Source: Syntrophobacter sp963666995 (GTDB lineage: Bacteria; Desulfobacterota; Syntrophobacteria; Syntrophobacterales; Syntrophobacteraceae). From it: a stretch of 64,000 bases of DNA. The DNA lies in NCBI GenBank assembly GCA_963666995.1, contig OY762941.1, positions 2,604,001 through 2,668,000 of the forward strand, written 5' to 3'. The notes below the pieces were generated by a model. It saw nothing but the letters and a program-made list of their open reading frames with translations, was not told the origin of the DNA and did not search any database. Positions 43,461 to 52,339 of this stretch are shown here, piece after piece. The translations under genes and the position numbers were made by a program. Each line of letters opens with the position of its first letter. Positions within the stretch are counted from its first letter, which is position 1.

Positions 43461-44174
43461 ATGGAAATGCGCTTTAGAATCTTCCGGTACGACCCGGAAA
43501 TCCATGAAGAGCCGTATTACCGGAATTATGTGGTCTCTGCTGAACCCGGGGAACGTATTCTGGACTGCCTGAACAGAATAAAATGGGAACAGGACGGAAC
43601 TTTGAGTTACCGTATGTCCTGCGCCCACGGCGTCTGCGGTTCGGACGGGATGCGGATCAACGGAGTTTGCAGCCTGGCCTGCCAGAAACTCGTCAAGGAA
43701 TACGAGGATAAGGAAGTCGTCCTCGAGCCGCTTCCCTTCTTCAAGGTGCAAAAGGACCTTATCGTCGACATGGAAGCGTTCCTCAACGGAATAAAGTCCC
43801 TCCATCCCTATCTGCTGTCTTCAACGCCTCCTCCGGAGAGGGAACGGCTCCAGAGCCAGGATGACCGGAAGAAGGTGGAGGATGTGATCCGATGCATCCT
43901 TTGCGCCTGCTGCACCGGATCGTGCCCGGTCATGACCGTCAATGAGAAATATGTGGGGCCGGCGGCGCTCGTTTGGGCATACCGGTATATTTTCGATTCG
44001 AGAGACGATCAGTACGAAGAGCGGCTGAAGCGGATCGATTACCCGGACGGGGTCCGGCCCTGTGTGAATCATTTCGAATGCACCCGCGTCTGTCCGAAGA
44101 AGATCCCCGTGACGAAATCGATCAATGAGTTGAAACGAGAGATCAGAAAGGTGTATCCGGAGAGCAAGGGTTGA
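43461..44174 (+). CDS. frdB: fumarate reductase/succinate dehydrogenase iron-sulfur subunit
   Basis: Passes electrons between the flavin and the quinone or cytosolic partner. The [2Fe-2S] site has Cys54, Cys59, Asp62 and Cys74, with aspartate as in E. coli SdhB. The [4Fe-4S] and [3Fe-4S] sites use Cys145, 148, 151, 155 and Cys201, 207, 211. 237 residues; ATG one base after the frdA stop. No cytochrome b or anchor gene follows, so the enzyme either borrows an anchor encoded elsewhere or is soluble. Confidence 0.93.
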   Translation: MEMRFRIFRYDPEIHEEPYYRNYVVSAEPGERILDCLNRIKWEQDGTLSYRMSCAHGVCGSDGMRINGVCSLACQKLVKEYEDKEVVLEPLPFFKVQKDLIVDMEAFLNGIKSLHPYLLSSTPPPERERLQSQDDRKKVEDVIRCILCACCTGSCPVMTVNEKYVGPAALVWAYRYIFDSRDDQYEERLKRIDYPDGVRPCVNHFECTRVCPKKIPVTKSINELKREIRKVYPESKG

Positions 44175-44212
44175 GTCTCAAGCGGCAGGCGATCGATCGG
44201 CGGGGGATATTC

Positions 44213-45592
44213 ATGGAAGGGCGAAGCGAAGAAGATGCACTCGGAACCGTTCTGGTTCCGGAGAAGGCCTACTATGGGGCGCAGACCCATCGTGCTCTGG
44301 AAAATTTCCCTGTAAGCGGTCTCACCTTTCCGCCTTCGTTTATTCGCGCGCTCGGGCTCGTAAAGAAGAGTGCCGCCGTTGTGAATCGCGGGCTGGGCCT
44401 GCTCGACGAGCGGATCGCCGATGCCGTTGCCCGGGCGGCTCAGGAAGTCGCAGACGGCAAATTGGACGATCAGTTTATGCTGGATGTCTTCCAGACCGGC
44501 TCCGGAACATCCACCAACATGAACGCAAATGAGGTGATAGCGGGCCGCGCGAACGAAATTCTGACAGGCAGGCGGGGAGGGAAGACGCCGGTCCATCCGA
44601 ACGACCATGTAAACAAAGGCCAGTCCAGCAACGATGTGATCCCGACCGTGATTCACGTGGCAGCCCTGGTATCGATAAGGCACCGGCTCATCCCCGCGCT
44701 TGAAGAACTCGGCCGGAGCCTCAGGGAGAAATCCGAAGAATTCCGCGATGTGCTCAAGATCGGAAGGACCCACCTGCAGGACGCGGTTCCCATCAGTCTG
44801 GGGCAGGAATTTTCGGGATATGCGCGGCAGGTCGAACTCGGGATAGAACGCCTGAAGGGTACCGAAGGCGCTCTATCGGAACTGGCGCTCGGCGGCACCG
44901 CTGTCGGGACCGGAATAAACACGCATCCCGAATTCGCCCGAAGGGTGATCGAGATCATTTCCCGGGAGACCGGCTGCCCGTTTGCCGAGGCTGAAAACCA
45001 CTTCGAGGCGCAGGCCGCCCAGGATGCCGCCGTTCAAACGAGCGGCGCGCTGAAAACCGTGGCCGTGAGTCTCGTCAAAATCGCAAACGACCTCCGCTGG
45101 CTCGCCTCGGGTCCACGATGCGGCCTTGGCGAAATCAACCTGCCTTCTCTTCAGCCCGGTTCTTCCATCATGCCCGGCAAGGTCAACCCGGTCATCCCCG
45201 AAGTCGTTTTGCAGGTTGCCGCTCAGGTGATCGGAAACGATGCGGCCATTGCCTTCGCGGCCCAGGCCGGGTATTTTGAACTGAACACCATGCTGCCGGT
45301 CATCGCGCACAACCTTTTGCAGTCCATCGGCCTTTTGGCCTCGACCGGCTCCGTGTTTGCGAGTAAGTGTATCAGGGGAATTTCCGCGAATCGGGAAAAG
45401 TGTGCTTCGAACATTGAAAAGAGCCTCGCGCTTTCCACCTACCTGGTGCCTGAAATCGGATACGACAGAGCATCCGCCGTCGCGAAGGAAGCTTTCCGGA
45501 CCGGAAAAACCATAAGAGAAGTCGTTGTCGGGAGCGGCCTGATGACGGAGGAAAAACTGGACGAGCTTTTTAAAGCCATCAAGATCGAATGA
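44213..45592 (+). CDS. fumC: class II fumarate hydratase
   Basis: Iron-independent fumarase converting fumarate and malate. The signature GSSIMPGKVNPV lies in the C-terminal half, with TGSGTSTNMNANE and NKGQSSNDVIPT earlier. The chosen ATG at 44213 starts MEGRSEEDALG, which lines up with the E. coli start, 459 residues. A TTG at 44171 overlapping the frdB stop would add 14 residues and is possible. The subgroup also includes aspartase, but neighbours favour fumarase. Confidence 0.92.
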   Translation: MEGRSEEDALGTVLVPEKAYYGAQTHRALENFPVSGLTFPPSFIRALGLVKKSAAVVNRGLGLLDERIADAVARAAQEVADGKLDDQFMLDVFQTGSGTSTNMNANEVIAGRANEILTGRRGGKTPVHPNDHVNKGQSSNDVIPTVIHVAALVSIRHRLIPALEELGRSLREKSEEFRDVLKIGRTHLQDAVPISLGQEFSGYARQVELGIERLKGTEGALSELALGGTAVGTGINTHPEFARRVIEIISRETGCPFAEAENHFEAQAAQDAAVQTSGALKTVAVSLVKIANDLRWLASGPRCGLGEINLPSLQPGSSIMPGKVNPVIPEVVLQVAAQVIGNDAAIAFAAQAGYFELNTMLPVIAHNLLQSIGLLASTGSVFASKCIRGISANREKCASNIEKSLALSTYLVPEIGYDRASAVAKEAFRTGKTIREVVVGSGLMTEEKLDELFKAIKIE

Positions 45593-45683
45593 TCGCAACT
45601 TGCGTCCGTCCACAACCTGTAATTCCCGCGCGGCACGGAGATGTTTTCCGAACCGGCACGGGCGGGAGACGGGAGGAGGGTCT

Positions 45684-46616
45684 TTGGATACCACTTCGAC
45701 AGCCGGCCACCAGGTACTTTCGCGAATCAAGCTTTTTATGGCTCTGTCCCGGACCCCGCACGGGCTCCTCGACATGACCACACCCGCCCTGGGTGCCCTG
45801 CTTTGCCTGGGCGCGATTCCCTCCGGCCAGATCATCGCGCTTGGTCTCCTGACCGCTTTCGCCGGCTACACCGCCGTCTATGCGCTAAACGATGTGGTGG
45901 ATTTCCGGGCAGACACGGAAAAGATTGCCAAATGCGGGGTCCCATGCCTGGACAGCGATCTTGATTCGGTCTATGCGCGCCACCCTCTCGCTCAAGGTTT
46001 GTTGAATATGAAGGAAGGCCTCCTGTGGACGGCGGCCTGGGGAAGCATCGCTCTCATCGGGGCATACGCCCTGAATCCTGCCTGCGCGGTCATCTTCATT
46101 CTGGGAGCCGCGGCTGAGGCGGTTTACTGCGTGCTGCTCAAGGTGAGCCATCTGCGGACGCTCGTGAGCGGGGTCGTCAAGACCGCGGGGGGGGTCGCAG
46201 CGGTGTTTGCTGTTGCCTCGAGTCCTCCAATGCCTTTTCTGATCTGCCTCTTCCTGTGGCTTTTCTGCTGGGAAATCGGCGGCCAAAATGTTCCGAACGA
46301 TTGGAGCGACCTCGACGAGGACAGGAACCTCGACGCTCGAACCATTCCCGTCCGGTTCGGGACCAACGGATCCGCTGAAATAATCCTGTCCTGTCTGGCT
46401 GTTTCAGTGTGCCTGAGTCTCATCCTTTTCTGGGTGACCCCGGCCGGACTGGGCTCTTTCTACCTGCCGGGCGCTTTGGCTTCGGGCGTCTTCCTTCTGC
46501 TCATTCCCGCCTGTCAGCTCTACAAAAGCCGTAATCCCAGGGATGCGGCGGCCCTTTTCAACCGGGCCAGCTACTATCCTCCGGCGATGTTCGTCGTCGT
46601 CATCAGTTCCCTGTAA
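45684..46616 (+). CDS. UbiA-family prenyltransferase
   Basis: Integral membrane enzyme that attaches a polyprenyl chain to an aromatic or related acceptor. About eight membrane spans; the two Asp-rich metal sites are NDVVDFRADTEK and NDWSDLDEDRNLD. Start: a TTG at 45684 with GGAGGAGGG upstream, 310 residues. The acceptor (menaquinone precursor, haem or other) is unknown; the second motif NDWSDLDEDR resembles MenA/UbiA-like proteins of unclear role. Its stop codon abuts a truncated MITE copy. Confidence 0.85.
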   Translation: MDTTSTAGHQVLSRIKLFMALSRTPHGLLDMTTPALGALLCLGAIPSGQIIALGLLTAFAGYTAVYALNDVVDFRADTEKIAKCGVPCLDSDLDSVYARHPLAQGLLNMKEGLLWTAAWGSIALIGAYALNPACAVIFILGAAAEAVYCVLLKVSHLRTLVSGVVKTAGGVAAVFAVASSPPMPFLICLFLWLFCWEIGGQNVPNDWSDLDEDRNLDARTIPVRFGTNGSAEIILSCLAVSVCLSLILFWVTPAGLGSFYLPGALASGVFLLLIPACQLYKSRNPRDAAALFNRASYYPPAMFVVVISSL

Positions 46617-46702
46617 TACCGAGTTGCGTTCAAGCAATGCCATCAAAGAATGAAAAGCGTGGGGAACTGCGTCCCCCACACCCCCACGCCGCTTCGCGGC
46701 TC
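46616..46702. mobile_element. truncated copy of the 253-base MITE
   Basis: About 80 bases match the right end of the element at 13193-13445 in reverse, with a two-base insertion and one substitution inside the core. It begins with the terminal repeat at the last base of the UbiA stop codon and stops matching after the GCTTCGCGGCTC hairpin; the other end is missing. Confidence 0.7.
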
Positions 46703-46735
46703 CGGGGCCGGGTGCACGATGCGGCCGGCGTCAAC

Positions 46736-47581
46736 CTATGCGGTTATTCCGAAGAGCCGTGCGGCGTTTCCACCGCAGATGGCTTCGAGACGGGGCGCGG
46801 GCAGACCGGCATCCGTCATTTCGTTGAAGTAGCGTTTCTGTCCCAGCAGCGGGTAGTCGCTTCCGAAGAGAATCTTATCTTCGGGAAGGGCCTCGGACAT
46901 GAGGCGGTAGATCGAGGAATCGTAAAGGAATGGTGAGGCCGCCGTATCGTAGTGGACGTTTGCGAGGGTCTTTTTCACTTCCTTTTTCAAAAGTTCGAAA
47001 AAACAAAGGCCCCCGCCCCAGTGGGCAAAGATAAGGGGGATTCCCGCGGCCCTGCGTGCGAGCGCGTAGTAGAAGTCGATGCCCAGGGGTGCCTTGCCGG
47101 GGTAGGAATGTCCGATCTGCTCGTTTGCGTGCACGAGCAGAATGGAATCGCGGGTCCGGCAGCAGTCGATCAGATCCCGGTAGCGATTGAGAGTCATTTC
47201 AAAGTCGCAGGGCCCGTAAACCGCCAGTTCCCCAAGACCCACAGCTCCCGAGCGCAGGCATCGCTCGGCTTCGATGGGGCCGAACCGTGACAGGGGGTTC
47301 ACGCAGGCAAGAGGAATGAAACGCGGGTAATGTTTGGCCGCGGATTCCATAATATAGTCGTTGTGCCGCGTCGCGGTTTCTGCTTCAAACCACGGGAAGC
47401 CGAACACGACGGATCGATCGATGCCCTCCTGGTCCATGGAGTCGATCAGCACGCCGGCACTCGCCATTTTAGCGGTCGGTGTTCCGTAGAGGAGCTTGAA
47501 CCAGGGATCCCGTTCACAGTATTGAGCGCGTCCCCAGATCATTTCCGGCGCAAATATGTGTGTATGAACGTCTATCCGCAT
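46736..47581 (-). CDS. amidohydrolase 2 (ACMSD-like) family metal-dependent hydrolase
   Basis: TIM-barrel protein of 281 residues. Metal-site features: HTHIF at residues 6-10, VHANEQIGH mid-protein, FAHWGGG and FGSDYPL near the end. The family includes decarboxylases and hydrolases of carboxylated aromatics and lactones. No operon partners, so no substrate can be proposed. It converges on the UbiA gene. Confidence 0.82.
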   Translation of the reverse strand: MRIDVHTHIFAPEMIWGRAQYCERDPWFKLLYGTPTAKMASAGVLIDSMDQEGIDRSVVFGFPWFEAETATRHNDYIMESAAKHYPRFIPLACVNPLSRFGPIEAERCLRSGAVGLGELAVYGPCDFEMTLNRYRDLIDCCRTRDSILLVHANEQIGHSYPGKAPLGIDFYYALARRAAGIPLIFAHWGGGLCFFELLKKEVKKTLANVHYDTAASPFLYDSSIYRLMSEALPEDKILFGSDYPLLGQKRYFNEMTDAGLPAPRLEAICGGNAARLFGITA

Positions 47582-47898
47582 GATGGCCGCCCGCAGCCCT
47601 TTTCCCGATGCTCAACACTCTCGGCCGTTATTTCCTCGACCTTCGTTATCAGAAACATCCCCATCTGTCCACACCAGGATTTAACTTAGAGGAGAAAGGG
47701 CGCACGGAGAGGACCGGCTTTCGCTTCCGCGGGGACACCAGCCTCCCCGGGTTCCAAACCTTTTCGACCGGGTTTATGGGTATCGGTTCGACGGACCGGA
47801 CCATGAGGAATTTGCTGGATTGATGGATGGTGTTGGTCTATTGAATGGATGCGTTTGCCCGCGATCAATTCAAAACCTGGAGGTAGCCGGAGGCGAAA
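47582..47898. other. 317-base gap between divergent genes, nothing recognised
   Basis: Probably holds the promoters of the amidohydrolase and the inositol-phosphatase family gene. No clear -35/-10 pair, repeat or RNA was found. Confidence 0.4.
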
Positions 47899-48726
47899 AT
47901 GAATTCCGAATTCGAAGAAACGGCAAGAAAGGTCGTCTTGTCGGCCGGAGACATCATCCTTGAGCACATCGGCCATATCGCGCGTTCCGATATTCACAGC
48001 AAGGGGCCTTCCGATTTTGTGACCGAGGTGGACAAGAAGTGTGAAGACCTCATCATAGGAACGATCACGAGGCGGTTTCCCGATCATCACATCATGTCCG
48101 AGGAGACGGCCGGCGACGGTCTTCAGCCCGGGATCACCTGGGTCATCGATCCGCTCGACGGGACCACGAATTTCATACACGGATTTCCGTTCGTGGCTGT
48201 TTCAGTCGCCGTCTGCGTGGATAAGCATCCGGTGCTGGGGCTGGTCTTCGATCCGGTGCGCAAGGAACTTTTCGTGGCCCGGAAGGGAGGGGGAGCGTTC
48301 CTGAACGACAGGCCGATTCGGGCGCGCAACGAGTCCCCCCTCGGGGATGCTTTGATCGCCACGGGTTTTCCGTTCCGTTCGAGGAGCGTTCTGGAACCCT
48401 ATCTCGAAACCTTCAGAAAGATTTTTCACCGGGTGAGCGGGATAAGGAGGGCGGGCGCCGCGGCATTGGACCTCGCGTATCTCGCCATGGGCCGTGTGGA
48501 CGGCTTCTGGGAAGTGGGGCTCAAGGCGTGGGATGTGGCGGCAGGGGCGTTGCTGGTGACCGAAGCCGGGGCACGGGTGAGTGATTTCTGGGGAGAGGAG
48601 AACTACCTCGAAAACGGTCATATTGTTGGGGGAACCGTATCCGTTTATCCCTACCTGCTAAAACAGGTCCAACGATTCCTGGTGCCCGTATTGGAATCAG
48701 GGAACGGCCATTGCCTCAAGGTGTAG
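47899..48726 (+). CDS. inositol monophosphatase family protein
   Basis: Mg-dependent phosphatase of 275 residues. Metal site: EETAG (the Glu), DPLDGTTNFIHGFP (two Asp) and the C-terminal WDVAAGALLVTEAGA with the third Asp. Members include SuhB, CysQ and archaeal-type fructose-1,6-bisphosphatases. The sequence is closest in pattern to SuhB. AGGTAGCCGGAGGCG lies before the ATG. Confidence 0.9.
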   Translation: MNSEFEETARKVVLSAGDIILEHIGHIARSDIHSKGPSDFVTEVDKKCEDLIIGTITRRFPDHHIMSEETAGDGLQPGITWVIDPLDGTTNFIHGFPFVAVSVAVCVDKHPVLGLVFDPVRKELFVARKGGGAFLNDRPIRARNESPLGDALIATGFPFRSRSVLEPYLETFRKIFHRVSGIRRAGAAALDLAYLAMGRVDGFWEVGLKAWDVAAGALLVTEAGARVSDFWGEENYLENGHIVGGTVSVYPYLLKQVQRFLVPVLESGNGHCLKV

Positions 48727-48820
48727 CAGCCGCCGCGAAAATCAGCGCCCTGACCCGCGTGCAGGCCAGGGCGCGTATGCCGGCTGATCGAACGAAAAGA
48801 AATCGGGGAATACCGGGGGA

Positions 48821-49216
48821 TCATTTGGGAGGAGTGATGTTCATGGCCATGAGCTTCTTGCTGTTCTCGAAAATCACTTCCATCTTGTGCGCCGAGATGA
48901 CCTTGCTCACCACTCCGAGGCCGAAATCCGAATGAACGAGGAGATCCCCATCCTTATGCACGTCCGAGAGTCTGTATTCCGGGACTCCCTCCCTGCTCGC
49001 CTCCATCAGCAACTGGCGCCAGTCTTCATCCGTCTTCGGGCGTGAGACCCCTTTATAGAGGACCGACGGCATGAGTTCTTCCTCGTCTTCGCCATCCTCC
49101 ATCAGCAGATCGTCCTCACCGGTAAAGTCCAGTTCATCTCCGTGGTCGAATTCGAGACCGCCTTCGTCATCGAATTCTTCCATCAGTTGATCGTCTTCCA
49201 TGTTTTTCTTCGCCAT
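48821..49216 (-). CDS. acidic conserved protein with a CarD-like C-terminal domain
   Basis: 131 residues. The first 50 are strongly acidic (runs of Asp and Glu), then a basic linker and a C-terminal beta domain reading GDLLVHSDFGLGVVSKVI and MEVIFENSKKLMAMN, similar to the start of CarD/Tudor-type RNA-polymerase-interacting modules (G-x2-V-x-H-x2-F-G-x-G-V-V). No DNA-binding helix part is present. Function unknown; interaction with RNA polymerase or ribosomes is a guess. Confidence 0.75.
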   Translation of the reverse strand: MAKKNMEDDQLMEEFDDEGGLEFDHGDELDFTGEDDLLMEDGEDEEELMPSVLYKGVSRPKTDEDWRQLLMEASREGVPEYRLSDVHKDGDLLVHSDFGLGVVSKVISAHKMEVIFENSKKLMAMNITPPK

Positions 49217-49686
49217 AGCTTTCTCCGTCTTTTCACTTTATTTTCAACATGGTTCCGTGTATTAGAACTCTGCACAAACGTCAAGTGAATTCGGCATCCC
49301 GCAAAAAGCGAGACGTGGAGACAGGTTATCCCCTCCGGGGAAAACCGCCTCCAGTTTGTTGCGCCCATGCGAAGCCGCACTTCTCCGAGATCTGAATGAA
49401 AATCGCATCCCGGCCTCCTTGGAAAAGATAAGCTTCCCGTGAACGGGATGCTCCGGTTTACATCGAATCCTGACACGAACCACATCATACCCGGTTGGTT
49501 TCAGTACGATATTAATAGTCGGGGGGCATAAGCCACCCCCATTCGAGTTTGCATTCCGCCGGCGGTTTTGATAGCAATTATCCTTGTGCGCACCACCACT
49601 GATCGGTATCAGCCTCAGGATATGAAAACCATCTTACCGCACGAGGAGATTCTGCGGAATGCGATGAACGCCGAATCGAGCTGCGA
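49217..49686. other. 470-base gap between divergent genes, no gene seen
   Basis: Contains only short frames without ribosome sites. It should hold the two promoters. No repeat of the families described elsewhere was noticed. Confidence 0.4.
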
Positions 49687-50610
49687 ATGTTGACCATTTT
49701 CGTCAATACGATCCTGCCCATTTTCAGCATCATTTTGGTTGGATATCTCCTGAAGATCAAAGGAACCATCGATCCCGCATTTTCGAAGACCGCCAACCAG
49801 ATCGCTTTCAACGTGGCCCTCCCGGCCATGCTCCTCAATGAAATCGCTCACGCTCCCATCCACGAAAACTTCGATTTGGGTTCGCTGATCTGTTCGGTGA
49901 TCGCCATGGGAATCGTCGCCCTCATAAGCCTTGCCATGTGCAGGGCCATGAACGTTCCAAGAAGCAGGCAGGGTACGTTCATCCAGAGCAGCTTCCACGG
50001 AAACATGGGCTACATGGCCTATGCAATAGCGTACTACGCACTGGGGGAGAGTCATTTCGCGAGGATGGCCATCCTGAGCAGTTTCCTGATGGTCTGGCAA
50101 AATGTGCTCGGGGTCTGGGCGCTCACTGCCTTTAACGGAGAAGTCAACCAGGAAGGACAATTCTGGAAACTCGTGAAAAACATTGTACAGAACCCCGTCA
50201 TTGTGAGCGTGGCGGCGGGCATTATCTATTCGTCCCTGGGATTTACCATTCCCGGTCCCGTAAGGAAGGGCCTGGATATTCTGTCCGGTATGGCTTTCCC
50301 GCTGGCCCTGCTGCTCATAGGCGCAAGCCTGTCCTTCGGGGCATTCCGAATGATGGCGAAGGAAATAATCGGGATCGGCTTCCTGAAGCTCTTCGGTCTT
50401 CCTCTTCTGGGATACGCCCTCATGGCCGCAGCGCACGTTCCCGGCGGTACCATCCTGCCCGCAATGATTCTGCTCGCCTCGCCTCCCGCCACCATCACCT
50501 ATGTCATGGCGACAGAACTGGGCGGAGACCCGGATCTCGCCGCAACAAGCGTGTCCGTATTCACACTCGCCTCAGCCGTCAGCTACAGTTTGATTCTTTC
50601 CGCGTTCTAG
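49687..50610 (+). CDS. AEC-family (auxin efflux carrier) membrane transporter
   Basis: 307 residues, about ten membrane spans in two five-helix halves. NQIAFNVALPAMLLNEIA early and ASPPATITYVMATELGGDPDLAATSVSVFTLAS late are typical of bacterial AEC transporters that move malate, malonate or other organic anions. The gene ends directly at a large palindrome, with the final base of its stop codon inside it. Substrate unknown. Confidence 0.88.
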   Translation: MLTIFVNTILPIFSIILVGYLLKIKGTIDPAFSKTANQIAFNVALPAMLLNEIAHAPIHENFDLGSLICSVIAMGIVALISLAMCRAMNVPRSRQGTFIQSSFHGNMGYMAYAIAYYALGESHFARMAILSSFLMVWQNVLGVWALTAFNGEVNQEGQFWKLVKNIVQNPVIVSVAAGIIYSSLGFTIPGPVRKGLDILSGMAFPLALLLIGASLSFGAFRMMAKEIIGIGFLKLFGLPLLGYALMAAAHVPGGTILPAMILLASPPATITYVMATELGGDPDLAATSVSVFTLASAVSYSLILSAF

Positions 50611-50663
50611 GGGTCAGACCTACACATTTGACATAGTTATGTCAAATGTGTAGGTCTGACCCC
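50610..50663. repeat. perfect 26-bp inverted repeat
   Basis: Two 26-base arms beginning GGGGTCAGACCTACACAT flank a two-base centre (GT). It lies between the AEC stop and the convergent regulator gene and can act as a transcription stop for both. Similar GGGGTCAGACCTACACA elements occur across many deltaproteobacteria, from memory, as mobile palindromes. Confidence 0.85.
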
Positions 50664-50668
50664 GCTTC

Positions 50669-52111
50669 CTATTCGTCGTCGGAATCCAGCCCATACTTTA
50701 TGAGACGGTAGCGGAAGGACCGGAAGCTTATGCCCAGGAGGTCCGACGCCTTGAGCTTGACGCCCTGCGTCTGCAGCAGGGCCTGAATCAACATCTTCTT
50801 CTCGATTTCGGCCAGGTATTGGTCGAGGTCGACCCCGTCCGGCGGGATGCCGCCGGAACCGGAGGGGAGGAGATTGTGCTTGCTCTTCTTGTAAGTTGAG
50901 AGCGTGAGGCTGTCCGGTAGAATAATGCTCGACGACTCCAGTGCGACGCCTCGTTCGATGATGTGTTCCAGTTCCCTCACGTTTCCCGGAAAGTCATAGT
51001 TCTTCAAAATGTCGATCGCATAGGAAGAGATCTTATGGATGTCCTTTGCAAATTCCTTTCTGAACTTCGCTAGAAAATGCTGGGCAAGAAGGGCAATGTC
51101 TTCCTGACGTTCTCTCAAGGGGGGGATCCGGATGGGCAGCACGTTCAGACGGTAATAGAGGTCTTCCCTGAAACTTCCGTCGATGACCATTCTCTCCAGG
51201 TCGCGGTTTGTAGCTGAAATGATCCGGACGTCCACGGAAATGTCCTCGGTGTCGCCGATCATCTTGATCGTCTTTTCCTGGACGAGGCGCAGAAGTTTGA
51301 CCTGGAGCGCGGGGGAAAGCTCTCCGATTTCATCCAGGAAGAGTGTGCCTCCCTGGGCCGTTTCCACAAGACCCTTGCGCGTTACCGTAGCCCCCGTGAA
51401 AGACCCTTTCTTGTAGCCGAACAACTCGCTCTCGATGAGCGTTTCCGGAACTCCTCCGCAATTCACGACCACGAAAGGCTCCCGGCAGCGTGGACTCTGC
51501 CGGTGGATGGCCTTCGCCACGAGTTCCTTCCCCGTGCCGCTCTCTCCGGTGACCAGCACATTGCTGTTCGTAACCGCAACGCGTTTGATCAATTCATAAA
51601 CCTTTCGCATGCCGGGGCTTTCCCCGATGAGGCATCCGAAATACAGCGGCCCTTCCTGCGGGCTGGGGAGCAGTTCATCCTCTTCCTTGCTCTTGAGCGC
51701 ATTTGAGATGACCGTTCGTATCTCATCGATGTTAAACGGTTTCGGAAGATAATCGTAAGCGCCTTCCTGCATCGCCGATACGGCCGTTTCGGTGCTCGCA
51801 TAAGCGGAAATGATGATCACCACGGTGCCCGGCGATATGGATTTGCATTGCTTGAGGACATCGAGGCCGTTGACGGGCTTCATTCGGATGTCGGTGATGA
51901 CCAGATCGAAGATTTCGCTCTGGATGGCTTCGATGGCTTCCTTCCCGCTTTCGGCGCATCGAACCCGGTAGCCTTCCTTTTGAAGCATGATTTCGAGGAA
52001 TTCCCGCATGCTCCTCTCATCGTCCACAATGAGGATGCTTGCCGGATTCTCCTGGTAAGATGCGAGCTGTCCCATCTGGTGATCCGCTAAGCTGGTGTCC
52101 ATCTGCAACAA
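50669..52111 (-). CDS. sigma-54-dependent response regulator, NtrC/PilR type
   Basis: 480 residues: receiver domain (about 25-140) with phospho-acceptor Asp74 and Lys in YLPKPF, AAA+ domain with Walker A GESGTGKE, sigma-54 loop GSFTGA, Walker B GTLFLDE, and a C-terminal Fis-type helix-turn-helix (ASDLLGISFRSFRYRLIKYG). The GSFTGA variant and the RSFRYRLIKYGLD ending are PilR-like. Start is a TTG at 52111 with AAGGAG eight bases upstream. No partner histidine kinase lies nearby, so its signal is unknown. Confidence 0.93.
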   Translation of the reverse strand: MLQMDTSLADHQMGQLASYQENPASILIVDDERSMREFLEIMLQKEGYRVRCAESGKEAIEAIQSEIFDLVITDIRMKPVNGLDVLKQCKSISPGTVVIIISAYASTETAVSAMQEGAYDYLPKPFNIDEIRTVISNALKSKEEDELLPSPQEGPLYFGCLIGESPGMRKVYELIKRVAVTNSNVLVTGESGTGKELVAKAIHRQSPRCREPFVVVNCGGVPETLIESELFGYKKGSFTGATVTRKGLVETAQGGTLFLDEIGELSPALQVKLLRLVQEKTIKMIGDTEDISVDVRIISATNRDLERMVIDGSFREDLYYRLNVLPIRIPPLRERQEDIALLAQHFLAKFRKEFAKDIHKISSYAIDILKNYDFPGNVRELEHIIERGVALESSSIILPDSLTLSTYKKSKHNLLPSGSGGIPPDGVDLDQYLAEIEKKMLIQALLQTQGVKLKASDLLGISFRSFRYRLIKYGLDSDDE

Positions 52112-52339
52112 ATCAAAAACTCCTTGTCCTGACAGGGGAGTGGGTGGGGGGTGAAGATCCTTATGGAGTCCAAAAGCAAAGACTCTCCTCCTCTTTCCGT
52201 ACGCCGGGGAAGGAAAAAACCGGAAGTTTCCGAATGCGCGCGAACCGGATTTGAACGAACACGCTCAACATGATTTTTGCCCCGAACGACAGCCTTCGCA
52301 GGTCCAAGGCCTCCCCGCCGATCAGGAAAATGGGAGTCC

